From the NCBI GenBank assembly GCA_965212005.1, contig OZ243038.1, positions 2,471,745-2,535,744 of the forward strand: a stretch of 64,000 bases of DNA, in the 5' to 3' direction. This DNA is from G965212005 sp965212005 (GTDB lineage Bacteria; Pseudomonadota; Gammaproteobacteria; Porifericomitales; Porifericomitaceae). Made by a program: the position numbers and the translations under genes. The notes under the pieces are model-generated. The model was given only the letters and a program-made list of their open reading frames with translations. It did not search any database and was not told the origin of the DNA. Below, in pieces: positions 41,832 to 50,296 of the stretch (position 1 is the stretch's first letter; each line of letters opens with the position of its first letter).

Positions 41832-43316
41832 TTACTGTTCCCCGTCCGCCGTGGCGGAGCCATCGTTTCCGCTTTCCAGCGGAGCGAGGATGCGCGCCTC
41901 GGTGCCGCCCGCGGGGCCTGGGTCAAAGCTCAGTTGCCAGCCGTGCAGGCGGAAGATCTTGAAGGCGATCGGCAATCCCAGGCCGGTGCCGAAGCGCTTG
42001 CTGCTAGGTCCTGGAGACAGGTCCGCGGGATTGGGATTAAAGCGTAGACCCGGGCCGTGATCGCGGATCCTCATTTCCACCCGCCGGTCTTGCGCCGGGT
42101 GTATGCCGAGCACCAGGTCGCCTTCCTTCGGGGACGCGTCCACGGCGTTGAGCAGCAGGTTGTACAGGGCCTGCTCCACCAGGTCCGGATCCGCCTGTAG
42201 CGCCAGTGTCGATTCCCAGCCGGTGCGGCGCAGCCTGAGTTGCTTTTGCAAGATCCGGTGGTCCAGCATCTGCACGGCGGCGTCCATCAGTTCGGTGACC
42301 GGCACGCGACGCAGGCTGGGCTGCAAGGGGTGCAGGTAGGATACCAGCGCGCTCACCCAGCGCCCCAGGCGATCAATGGTGTCAATGATAGCCTGGGTAT
42401 GCTCCAGACGTTCCTGCTGGTTTGAGGGCGCCTGCATCACCTGGGCCATGGCGCGAATGCTGGCCAGGGGGTTGCGGATATTGTGCGCGACCACCGGCAC
42501 CAGCGCTCCCAGTGCCGCCTGGCGTTCGCTTTGCACCAGCGCGTCGCGGCTGCTGTGCAAATCCGCGGACATGCGGTTGATCGCCGTGCTCAACTTGCCG
42601 ATCTCATCGACTCCCTCGGTCTCCAGGCGGTGTTCCAGGTTGCCCTTGCTGATAACGCTGGCCCCGCGGATCAGGCGCTCCATGGGGCGCACAAACCCGC
42701 TTTGCAGCACGCGCCTGGAGAGCAGTACCAGTGCCGCCGCCAGCAGCAGGATCAGCGGAGTCGCGGTACCGGCAACGGTAGTCCAACGTTCAACGCGCCG
42801 ATCCAGCGCCAGCACCTGCTCCTGCATGGTGTCGTGAAAGCGCTGGTAATAAAGATCAAAGTATCCCACCATGCTTTCGGAAAAGCGCGGATCGAGCAAC
42901 TGTATGCGCGTGAACGGAACCTGGTATGGGCTGTCAAAGATCTTGTTCATGTCTTGCTGCAGTACCCGGTATTGGCGTTGCAGGTCCTGCAGGGCCTGCG
43001 CCTCGTTCTGCTTCTCGCTCAAGGCACGCATCCGGTTGAATAATTCGTCGATGTCGCGGGAATGCACCGCGTAGGCTTGCACCGCTTGCGGGTCCTCTTG
43101 CGTGTAGGCGCGGATGAGCTGCTGGATCTGGCGCGCCAGCGCACCGCGCACGCGCTCGTTCAAATTCAGCAACTGGTTGACGCGCAGCAACTCGCTGGAG
43201 GTTTGCTGCCAAAAATAAGAAGACAACCCGCCCAGCAGACCGATGAGCACGGCCAGGAACAGAAATGTCAGCTCGTGGGTAAGGATCAGTCTGCCGAGAG
43301 ATTGAGACCTTCGCAT
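41832..43316 (-). CDS. Membrane sensor histidine kinase, partner of the NtrC-like regulator
   Basis: 494 residues. Two membrane helices (about 10-33 and 183-200) bracket a long helical periplasmic sensor region of about 145 residues. A HAMP domain (about 200-255) and a HisKA/HATPase core follow. The phospho-acceptor is H278 in AHNIRNPLASIR; the residue after His is Asn rather than the usual Glu. The N box (NLLLNAVDAS) and G boxes (DHGPGL, GTGLGLPI) are intact. Its stop is two bases before the regulator's ATG. Confidence 0.92.
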   Translation of the reverse strand: MRRSQSLGRLILTHELTFLFLAVLIGLLGGLSSYFWQQTSSELLRVNQLLNLNERVRGALARQIQQLIRAYTQEDPQAVQAYAVHSRDIDELFNRMRALSEKQNEAQALQDLQRQYRVLQQDMNKIFDSPYQVPFTRIQLLDPRFSESMVGYFDLYYQRFHDTMQEQVLALDRRVERWTTVAGTATPLILLLAAALVLLSRRVLQSGFVRPMERLIRGASVISKGNLEHRLETEGVDEIGKLSTAINRMSADLHSSRDALVQSERQAALGALVPVVAHNIRNPLASIRAMAQVMQAPSNQQERLEHTQAIIDTIDRLGRWVSALVSYLHPLQPSLRRVPVTELMDAAVQMLDHRILQKQLRLRRTGWESTLALQADPDLVEQALYNLLLNAVDASPKEGDLVLGIHPAQDRRVEMRIRDHGPGLRFNPNPADLSPGPSSKRFGTGLGLPIAFKIFRLHGWQLSFDPGPAGGTEARILAPLESGNDGSATADGEQ

Positions 43317-43434
43317 TATGGGTGCTCGCAGCCGTGCCCGTTCATTCGGGGTGCGTAGACAATCATAACCGGATTATCTGTTAAAATTAACCTTGCCCGG
43401 AAAGATTTGTCCACGGATTACCTGGTTTAGCCCT

Positions 43435-44367
43435 ATGCAGTACGCCATTCTTACCCGCGGGGTAAGCAAACGCTACCAGGAATTGCTGGCGGTGGACTCG
43501 CTGGATCTGGAGATTGGGGAAGGAGAATTTTTTGGCCTGCTGGGACCGAACGGGGCCGGCAAGACGACCACCGTTCACATGCTTTCCACGCTGGTACAGC
43601 CCAGTTGCGGCGAGATCTACGTTGCCCGCCACAACGTCAGCCTGGCCCCGGTGCAGGTGCGTGGAAAGATCGGTCTGATTTTCCAGGAGTCCGCGCTGGA
43701 CCTCAACCTGAGCGTGAAGGAGAACCTGAGCTTTGCCGCGGCGCTGCACGGCTTGTCCCCGGCCCTGGCACGCCGGCGGATTGCGGAACTGCTGGCGTTG
43801 TTCGAGTTGAGCGAATGGCAGCACACGCCGGTGCAGCTGCTCTCCGGGGGCATGCGCCGGGCGCTGGACATTGCCCGCGGCATCCTGCACCGTCCCCAGG
43901 TACTGTTCCTGGACGAGCCCACCATCGGTCTGGACGTGATCGCGCGCCGTTCGATCTGGCGTTTCCTGCAGCGCCTGCGGCAGCGGCAGGGGGTCACCAT
44001 GCTGCTGACTACCCATTACATGGAGGAGGCGCAGGACTGCGACCGGGTGGCATTTCTGCGCGCGGGCCGGCTCACCGGGCAGGGGCGTCCGTCCGACTTG
44101 ATCGCTGCCTTGTGCACACGCGTGCTGGAGATCGAAACGAGCACAATGGATGAGCATGAGCGCCTGCTAAGTCCCGAATTCGGCGCCCCGGTGCGGGAAG
44201 ATGGGCGCTTGCTGTTTTGTTTGCGTGCCGACGCCTGCGCCCAGGTCGATCAATTGCAGCAGCGCCTCGGGCCCAGCGTGGACTCGCTGCGCTTGCGGGC
44301 GCCGGATTTGAACGACGTCTATATCTGGCAAAACCGCACCGCTTCCAGGGAAGCCGGGCGGCGATGA
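43435..44367 (+). CDS. ABC-2 type exporter ATP-binding protein
   Basis: 310 residues. Walker A GPNGAGKTT, Q-loop IFQES, signature LLSGGMRRALDIA (the usual LSGG-Q is LSGGM), Walker B VLFLDEPTIGLD, and the H-loop LTTHYMEEAQ are all seen. It resembles DrrA/NodI-type ATPases that power drug, lipid or polysaccharide export. The tail of about 70 residues is the usual DrrA-like extension. The last codon overlaps the permease start (ATGA). Confidence 0.93.
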   Translation: MQYAILTRGVSKRYQELLAVDSLDLEIGEGEFFGLLGPNGAGKTTTVHMLSTLVQPSCGEIYVARHNVSLAPVQVRGKIGLIFQESALDLNLSVKENLSFAAALHGLSPALARRRIAELLALFELSEWQHTPVQLLSGGMRRALDIARGILHRPQVLFLDEPTIGLDVIARRSIWRFLQRLRQRQGVTMLLTTHYMEEAQDCDRVAFLRAGRLTGQGRPSDLIAALCTRVLEIETSTMDEHERLLSPEFGAPVREDGRLLFCLRADACAQVDQLQQRLGPSVDSLRLRAPDLNDVYIWQNRTASREAGRR

Positions 44368-45176
44368 TCTGGCGACCGCTGGGGGCCATACTGCTCCGGG
44401 ACCTGAAGCGCATGCTGCGCCAGCGCGGGCGGCTGCTGAGCGCGATGATTCGGCCTTTAATCTGGTTGCTGATCATCGGCGGCGGGTTCGGTTCGGTCTT
44501 CCGCCAGCTCGGCCATGGAGATTACCAGCAATTCCTGGTGCCTGGCGTGCTGTGCATGTCTTTGCTGTTCGGCTCGCTGCTGGCTTCCCTGTCGCTAGTG
44601 TACGACAAGGAGTCCGGGGTTATGCGCATGCTGATGGTCGCGCCTTTTGCCCATTACTGGATCTTGCTTGCCCGCACGCTAAGCTCCACCATTGTCGGCA
44701 TGGTGCACGCCCTGCTGCTGCTCGCGGTGCTGTTCCTGATCGGATACCTGCCGCTGCCGCTGCATGCGCCGCTGCTGCTCCTGGGCCTGCTGGCCGCCGC
44801 GCTGCTGAGCGCGAGCTTCGGTACGCTGATCGCCGTATTCAGCAAGAACCTGGAGAACTTCGCCGTGATCATGAACTTTTTTATCTTCCCGGTTTTCTTT
44901 CTCAGCGGGGCACTCTATCCGATCGAGTCCTTGCCGCCGCTGCTCAAGTGGACGGCCTTGATCAATCCTTTCAGTTACGGGGTGGACCTGATCAAGCACG
45001 CGCTGCTGCCAGCCGGCCCGGCGACCGCCTTTGCCGCCGATTTCAGTATCAGCCGCAGCCTGTTGTTGCTCACCGCCTGGACTGCAGCGGCCCTGGGCAT
45101 CGCCTGCCTGCGTTTCTCCCAGCCGCGGCTGATCGAAGCCTTCGCCGCCCGGCTCAGCGCCCCGGGCAAACGCTGA
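44364..45176 (+). CDS. ABC-2 type exporter permease
   Basis: 270 residues with six predicted membrane helices and the ABC-2 signature region FFIFPVFFLSGALYPIESLP, typical of DrrB/NodJ permeases. The start ATG overlaps the ATPase stop, so the pair is co-translated. The exported substrate is unknown; the divergent two-component genes next to it could control it, but the sequence does not prove this. Confidence 0.92.
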   Translation: MIWRPLGAILLRDLKRMLRQRGRLLSAMIRPLIWLLIIGGGFGSVFRQLGHGDYQQFLVPGVLCMSLLFGSLLASLSLVYDKESGVMRMLMVAPFAHYWILLARTLSSTIVGMVHALLLLAVLFLIGYLPLPLHAPLLLLGLLAAALLSASFGTLIAVFSKNLENFAVIMNFFIFPVFFLSGALYPIESLPPLLKWTALINPFSYGVDLIKHALLPAGPATAFAADFSISRSLLLLTAWTAAALGIACLRFSQPRLIEAFAARLSAPGKR

Positions 45177-45198
45177 GTCGCCGGCGCTCCCGGCCGCG

Positions 45199-45798
45199 TC
45201 AGCCGCCGTCGGCGGTCGCCTCGTGTGAGCCGGGTCGCGGGTCGTCCTCGGTCCCGCCGCGGAAGGGAAGCATGCGTTTCAGCGCGTTTTCATGGTCCGG
45301 CAGGTACAGGTGCGCCAATGCGCCCGCCAGGTGTATGCTCACGCATATCACCAGTGACCAGGCAAAGACCGTATGGCAGGTAGAGAATAATTCGTTCAGC
45401 ACCGGCTGTTTCCAGCCCCAATGCGGCATCGGGACGACCCAGAACCAGGTTTTGTAGCCGCTGAAGGAAGCAGACAGGTAACCGGAGAGCGGTTGCAGCA
45501 GCAGCAGCGCGTAGAGCATCCGGTGCATCCCGCCGGCCAGGCGGATCTGCCAGTTCGGCATGGACGGCGGCCAGGCGGGCAGGTGGTGCGTCCAGCGCCA
45601 GGCCAGGCGCAGCAGCACCAGTGCCAGGATGCTCAGTCCCAGGGACTTATGGTACTTGAACAGCAGGTGGCGTCCTTCATACTCGCGCGGCAGGTCTGAC
45701 ATGTAAAAACCCCAGCACAGCATGATCAACACCAGCACTGCGGTGATCCAATGCAGCGCAACGGCCACTCGGTCATAGCGGACGGCAATGCTCATCAT
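45199..45798 (-). CDS. Cytochrome b561 family protein
   Basis: 199 residues, four membrane helices. Conserved His residues that would hold two b haems are in VALHWITAV, KYHKSLGL, GMHRMLYALL/CHTVFAW and VSIHLAGALAHL. The family passes electrons from quinol to periplasmic acceptors or superoxide. The tail of about 25 residues is charged. It converges with the ABC permease, ending 22 bases from it. Confidence 0.92.
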   Translation of the reverse strand: MMSIAVRYDRVAVALHWITAVLVLIMLCWGFYMSDLPREYEGRHLLFKYHKSLGLSILALVLLRLAWRWTHHLPAWPPSMPNWQIRLAGGMHRMLYALLLLQPLSGYLSASFSGYKTWFWVVPMPHWGWKQPVLNELFSTCHTVFAWSLVICVSIHLAGALAHLYLPDHENALKRMLPFRGGTEDDPRPGSHEATADGG

Positions 45799-45875
45799 CT
45801 TGATTCAGCGCAGATGGCGGATTATTCTCAGGTGCACATTGAAATTATAACGGGCGGGGAGGCAGGCAACAAACC

Positions 45876-46511
45876 ATGAGAAGGCAGAGTGTTTTGCAGC
45901 GGAAAGAGTGGCTGCTCGGTGCGATGAGAGCTTGCCGGCGCGCAGTCTGCGCGCCGGCAGTGTACAGGGGCTGGCTCGCCGCCGCTTGCTTATGCGTTGC
46001 CTCGGCAGGCGCGCAAGGAGAGGAGTACCACGTAGAGATCGACAAGTCCCGGCAGCAGTTGCTGCTAAGGCAGGGAGACCTTCTGGTCAGGCGCTACAAG
46101 GTGGCACTGGGTAGCGGCGGCCTGGGAGACAAGCAGCGGCGTGGAGACAAGAAGACGCCGGAAGGGGTGTACCACGTGACCGGATTCCGCGAGGACAGTA
46201 TCTTCGATCTGTTTATCCAGTTGAACTATCCCGGTCTGCAAGATGCCCGCCGGGGTTACCTGGACGGTCGTATTGACGCCCGGCAGTATCACGCCATCTC
46301 CGAAGCGCATCGCAAGCGGCAGTTGCCGCCGCAAAATACCGATCTGGGCGGACAGATTGGACTGCACGGACTTGGCACAATCAACGAGGACAAGCTGTTT
46401 ATCCACCGCAATTTCGACTGGACTCGCGGCTGCGTTGCGCTGACCAACCGGGAGGTGCACGAACTGCGCCGCTACATACGTGTCGGCACCCGCGTATCGA
46501 TCCGGGAGTAA
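45876..46511 (+). CDS. L,D-transpeptidase (YkuD/ErfK family)
   Basis: 211 residues, with an N-terminal secretion signal (RGWLAAACLCVASAGAQ). The YkuD domain has the GSGGLGDKQRRGDKKTPEG segment, IGLHGLG and the catalytic HRNFDWTRGCVALTN with the nucleophile Cys. It cross-links peptidoglycan (3-3 bonds) or attaches proteins to it. It has a long basic N-terminus before the signal core; GGGGAGGC precedes the ATG. Confidence 0.92.
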   Translation: MRRQSVLQRKEWLLGAMRACRRAVCAPAVYRGWLAAACLCVASAGAQGEEYHVEIDKSRQQLLLRQGDLLVRRYKVALGSGGLGDKQRRGDKKTPEGVYHVTGFREDSIFDLFIQLNYPGLQDARRGYLDGRIDARQYHAISEAHRKRQLPPQNTDLGGQIGLHGLGTINEDKLFIHRNFDWTRGCVALTNREVHELRRYIRVGTRVSIRE

Positions 46512-46600
46512 CGGCACGGCCGGGAGGCCGGTGTCCACCGGCGCGGCAGCCTGCGGGCGGTAGCCGATCTGTGCCTGCGTCGCATCGTGCCGCCGCCGCA

Positions 46601-47254
46601 TCAGCGTCCGCCTCCATCCGTGCCGTGCTGCCACTGGTCCCAGCGATTTACGATGGTGCAAAACAACTCCGCGGTGCGTTCCGCGTCATACAAGGCCGAG
46701 TGCGCACGGCTTGAATCCCACGATAGCCCGGCAGCCTGCACCGCCTTTGAAAGCACGCTGCGACGGTAGGCTACCGCTCCCAGGGTGGCGGTGTCGAAAC
46801 AACTGAAGGTATGAAACGGCATCGCTTTGAGCTTGCAGCGCCGCGTGGCTGCGCGGATGAAGGCCAGGTCAAAGGAAGGATTATGACCTACCAGGATGGC
46901 GCGTTTGCAGCCTTCCCGGTGAACCGCCTCGCTCACTACGGCGAAAATATCCTGTAGACCCTCGCGTTCGGGCACGGCGAAGCGAAACGGGTGGAAGGGA
47001 TCTATGCCGATAAATTCCAGCGAAGCCGGATCCAGATTGGCGCCGGGGAAAGGCTCAATATGGTGCAGCTTGCCGGTGCCGGGTTTGAGCCTGCCCGCGC
47101 TGATCTGCAACGGAATGGCGGCAATCTCCAGCAGTGCGTCGGTTTCCGAGTTAAAGCCCGCCGTTTCCACGTCCACGACCACCGGCAGCAGTCCGTGAAA
47201 ACGGTCGGCTATCGTGATCGTTGGTGCTTTCGGGTGGATCGTGGGGGCGCTCAT
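46601..47254 (-). CDS. rnt: Ribonuclease T
   Basis: A DEDD-type 3'-5' exoribonuclease that trims tRNA and 5S/23S rRNA ends. 217 residues. Exo I VVDVETAGF, Exo II VGHNPSFDLAFI and Exo III HSALYDAERTAEL supply the acidic catalytic residues. The ATG (MSAPTIHPKAP) lies one base upstream of the pyrC stop region, giving a pyrC-rnt operon as in Pseudomonas. Confidence 0.95.
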   Translation of the reverse strand: MSAPTIHPKAPTITIADRFHGLLPVVVDVETAGFNSETDALLEIAAIPLQISAGRLKPGTGKLHHIEPFPGANLDPASLEFIGIDPFHPFRFAVPEREGLQDIFAVVSEAVHREGCKRAILVGHNPSFDLAFIRAATRRCKLKAMPFHTFSCFDTATLGAVAYRRSVLSKAVQAAGLSWDSSRAHSALYDAERTAELFCTIVNRWDQWQHGTDGGGR

Positions 47255-47255
47255 G

Positions 47256-48305
47256 CTATGACTCACTGAGTTGCCAGCGGCATTCCGTACCGGCCCGCAG
47301 CGGCACGATCTGTTCCACCTCCGCCACCAGCCGCTCCGGGAGCTGCCAGCTTTTGCGCCGCAGCGTAAGCTGCGCCGAACTGCGTGGCAGCTGGTAGAAA
47401 TCGGCACCATGGAAAGAACAAAAGGACTCCAGTCGCTCCAGTCGATTTGCCTGTTCGAAGACTTCGGCATAGAACTCGATCGCGGCGTGTGCCGAGTAAA
47501 CCCCGGCGCAGCCGTTCGCGCACTCTTTGTTCGTGCGCGTGTGCGGCGCACTGTCGGTGCCCAGGAAAAAGCGCCTGCAGCCGCCGCTCGCTGCTTCGAT
47601 CAGAGCGCGTTGGTCTGTTTCACTCTTAAGCACCGGCAGGCAATAGTGATGCGGTCGCAGCCGTCCATCCTGAAACAAGGCGTTGCGATTTAGCATCAGG
47701 TGCTGCGGCGTGATCGTGGCGGCCAGCCGCGGCGGCCCTTCACGCACAAAGGCCGCTGCCGCGCCGGTGCTGATGTGCTCCAGGACCACGCGCAGACCCG
47801 GAAAGTCCCGTAGCAGGGGGGCGAGCACGCGCTCAATAAAGACGGTCTCGCGCCGGTAGATATCCACTGCGGCATCGTCGATCTCGCCGTGTATCTGCAA
47901 GGGCAGATCCAAGCGCTCCATCTGCTCGAGCACCGGGTAAACGCGGCGCAGATCGCGCACGCCGGCCTCGGCTCCGGTGGTGACGCCGGCGGGATAGAGT
48001 TTAACCCCGAGCACCCGTTCACTCTGTCGGGCCCGGGCGATCTCCGACGGCGGCATATCCTCGTGCAGGTACAGGCTGATCCAGGGATCGAAAGAAGCAA
48101 AAGACGGATCCGCCGGCAGCGCACGCAAAATGCGCTCCCGGTACGCTTCGGCCTGCTGCACCGTGCGTATCGGAGGATCCAAGTTCGGCATCGCCAGTAC
48201 ACGGGCAAAGCGGCGCGCACTGTCCGGCGCCACTGTGCGCAGCAACGCACCGTCCCGCAGATGCAGGTGCCAGTCGTCAGGCTTGGTAATGGTCAGGCTG
48301 TCCAT
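47256..48305 (-). CDS. pyrC: Dihydroorotase
   Basis: Pyrimidine synthesis enzyme, 349 residues of the class II (PyrC) type. DDWHLHLRDG holds the first metal His pair; the carboxylated Lys is in GVKLYPAG; LEHISTG holds metal His; the late FFLGTDSAPH holds the catalytic Asp. ATG 48305 (MDSLTI) is chosen since further upstream residues are not conserved and cross the divergent promoter region. rnt follows directly. Confidence 0.96.
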   Translation of the reverse strand: MDSLTITKPDDWHLHLRDGALLRTVAPDSARRFARVLAMPNLDPPIRTVQQAEAYRERILRALPADPSFASFDPWISLYLHEDMPPSEIARARQSERVLGVKLYPAGVTTGAEAGVRDLRRVYPVLEQMERLDLPLQIHGEIDDAAVDIYRRETVFIERVLAPLLRDFPGLRVVLEHISTGAAAAFVREGPPRLAATITPQHLMLNRNALFQDGRLRPHHYCLPVLKSETDQRALIEAASGGCRRFFLGTDSAPHTRTNKECANGCAGVYSAHAAIEFYAEVFEQANRLERLESFCSFHGADFYQLPRSSAQLTLRRKSWQLPERLVAEVEQIVPLRAGTECRWQLSES

Positions 48306-48384
48306 TTGGAATTCGGTCACATTCCCTCTGCGTATATCCCCGTAGATCCGTGCCGGATCCTCTGCCCCGGAGCAAAATCGGGCG

Positions 48385-48413
48385 TTACACTCACGATGCT
48401 GAATGGATATAAT
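48385..48413 (+). promoter_or_regulatory. Promoter of the peroxiredoxin gene
   Basis: TTACAC (48385-48390), a 17-base gap and a perfect TATAAT (48408-48413). A start near 48420 gives a leader of about 34 bases that includes the AAGGAGG at about 48440. Confidence 0.7.
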
Positions 48414-48453
48414 ACCCCGTGCAGGAACTGACAAAAACCAAGGAGGCGGACTC

Positions 48454-49086
48454 ATGGCATTACAATTAGGCGATCCGGCACCGGACTTTACCGCACAAAG
48501 TACCACGGGCGAGCTCCGCTTTCACGACTGGCTGGGCAGCCGCTGGGGCGTGCTCTTTTCCCATCCCAGGGACTTTACCCCGGTATGCACCACCGAGCTG
48601 GGCGAGGTTGCGCGGCTGAAACAGGAGTTCGACCGGCGCGGGGTGAAAGTGATCGGTATCAGCGTGGACCCAGTCGAACAGCATCAGCAATGGGCGCAGG
48701 ACATAGAGGAAACCCAGGGGCAGGCGTTGAATTTCCCGCTGATTGGCGATCCGGCCGGCGAGATATCGCAGCTTTACGGGATGATCCATCCCAACGCGGA
48801 CAATACGCTGACGGTGCGTTCGGTGTTTATTATCTCCCCGGACAAGAAGGTTCGGTTGATGATCACGTACCCAGCCAGTACCGGGCGGAATTTTGACGAG
48901 ATTTTGCGCGTTATCGATTCCCTGCAACTGACCGATCAGCATCAAGTGGCGACGCCGGTGAACTGGAAGCAGGGCGAGGACGTGATCATCGTGCCCAGCC
49001 TCTCCGATGAGCAGGCCAAGGGAAAATTCCCGCAGGGCTGGAAGGAATTGAAGCCCTATTTGCGCATCGTCAGGCAGCCGCGCTGA
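48454..49086 (+). CDS. Peroxiredoxin, Prx6 (1-Cys-like) family
   Basis: 210 residues reducing hydrogen peroxide and organic peroxides. The peroxidatic Cys is in HPRDFTPVCTTELGE, with RSVFIISPDKKVRL and YPASTGRNFDEILR typical of the Prx6 group. The long C-terminal arm (after residue 160: VATPVNWKQGEDVIIVPSLS) is also a Prx6 mark. It is divergent from pyrC and has a near-consensus promoter and ribosome-binding site, implying strong expression. Confidence 0.95.
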   Translation: MALQLGDPAPDFTAQSTTGELRFHDWLGSRWGVLFSHPRDFTPVCTTELGEVARLKQEFDRRGVKVIGISVDPVEQHQQWAQDIEETQGQALNFPLIGDPAGEISQLYGMIHPNADNTLTVRSVFIISPDKKVRLMITYPASTGRNFDEILRVIDSLQLTDQHQVATPVNWKQGEDVIIVPSLSDEQAKGKFPQGWKELKPYLRIVRQPR

Positions 49087-49233
49087 TGTGGCTTCGCCCC
49101 CGCTCTGCAGCTTTCGCTCGGCTGCCGGCAGGTGCCGGCGGCTTGGCTCTGTGCCGGATTCACCAGGCACAGGCGGGTGCGGCGTTGCCGCTCTGCCGGG
49201 CACCGGCGCGAGGCGGGAGGGCGGATAACTGAC

Positions 49234-50277
49234 ATGCAGCGGCGCCCATTAGGCGGGACTGGATTGCAGGTCAGTCTGCTCGGGCTCGGGACCATGACCT
49301 GGGGCGAGCAAAACACCGAGCGTGAAGCGCACCAGCAGCTGGACGCGGCGGCGGCGGCCGGAATCAATTTTATCGACACGGCTGAACTGTACCCGGTGCC
49401 GCCGCGCAGCGAGACCCAGGGGCGCACCGAGGAGTACCTCGGCAGTTGGTTGGCGCAGCGCAAGGATCGGGACCAGTTCATTATCGCCACCAAGGCGGTG
49501 GCGGTTTCCGATTGGTTGCCCTACGTGCGGGGCGGGAAAGCGCGCCTGGACCGGGTCAACCTGCGCGCCGCGCTGGAGGCCGGCCTGCGCCGCCTGCGCA
49601 CCGACTACGTGGATCTCTATCAGCTCCATTGGCCGGAGCGGAACTGCAATTTCTTCGGTCAACTCGGCTACGAACAGCACCATCCCGAGCAGGACGGCGT
49701 GCCCATCGGGCATACGCTGGAAGCGTTGCAGGAGTTGATCGACGAAGGCAAGATCCGCTATATCGGCGTTTCCAACGAGACGCCTTGGGGCGTGCTGGAG
49801 TACCTGCGCCAATCCGGTCAATTCCGTGACGCGCGGATCGTTTCCATACAAAATCCCTATAACCTGTTGAATCGCACCTTTGAGGTAGGGTTGGCCGAGA
49901 TGGCCTGCCGCGAGCAGGTTGGCTTGCTGGCCTATTCTCCGTTGGCCTTTGGTGTGCTCAGCGGCAAATACCTGGACGAGGCGAAGCCGTCCGGGGCGCG
50001 GCTGACGCTGTTTTCCCGCTTTGCGCGTTATACCAGCGAACGCGCCGTGCAGGCCACCCGGGCCTACGTTGCGTTAGCACGCGAACAGGGTCTGGACCCG
50101 GCGCAGATGGCCTTGGCCTTCATCAACAGCCGCCCTTTTCTGACCAGCAATCTGATCGGCGCCACCACACTGGAGCAATTACACAGCAATATCGCCAGCG
50201 CCGAGATCCAGTTGTCTGCGGATGTATTGAAAGAGATCCAGAATATCCACCAAACCAACCCGAACCCTGCGCCCTGA
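49234..50277 (+). CDS. Aldo/keto reductase, Tas-like
   Basis: 347 residues of a TIM-barrel NADP(H) oxidoreductase. The catalytic Asp/Tyr are in FIDTAELYPVPPRSETQG; ATKAV holds Lys; YQLHWPERN holds His. The YPVPP..ET.GRTE stretch is specific for the Tas group. NADP-binding residues are near GATTLEQL. ATG 49234 (MQRRPLG) is used; the upstream in-frame stretch is not conserved. The substrate is unknown. purB starts 19 bases after its stop. Confidence 0.92.
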   Translation: MQRRPLGGTGLQVSLLGLGTMTWGEQNTEREAHQQLDAAAAAGINFIDTAELYPVPPRSETQGRTEEYLGSWLAQRKDRDQFIIATKAVAVSDWLPYVRGGKARLDRVNLRAALEAGLRRLRTDYVDLYQLHWPERNCNFFGQLGYEQHHPEQDGVPIGHTLEALQELIDEGKIRYIGVSNETPWGVLEYLRQSGQFRDARIVSIQNPYNLLNRTFEVGLAEMACREQVGLLAYSPLAFGVLSGKYLDEAKPSGARLTLFSRFARYTSERAVQATRAYVALAREQGLDPAQMALAFINSRPFLTSNLIGATTLEQLHSNIASAEIQLSADVLKEIQNIHQTNPNPAP

Positions 50278-50296
50278 GAGCAGCGCTGCCGGGCCA

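Noticed and set aside
43356..43387. Promoter before the ABC exporter (TAGACA ... TAAAAT)
   Set aside because: The hexamers are 20 bases apart, too far for a usual promoter.
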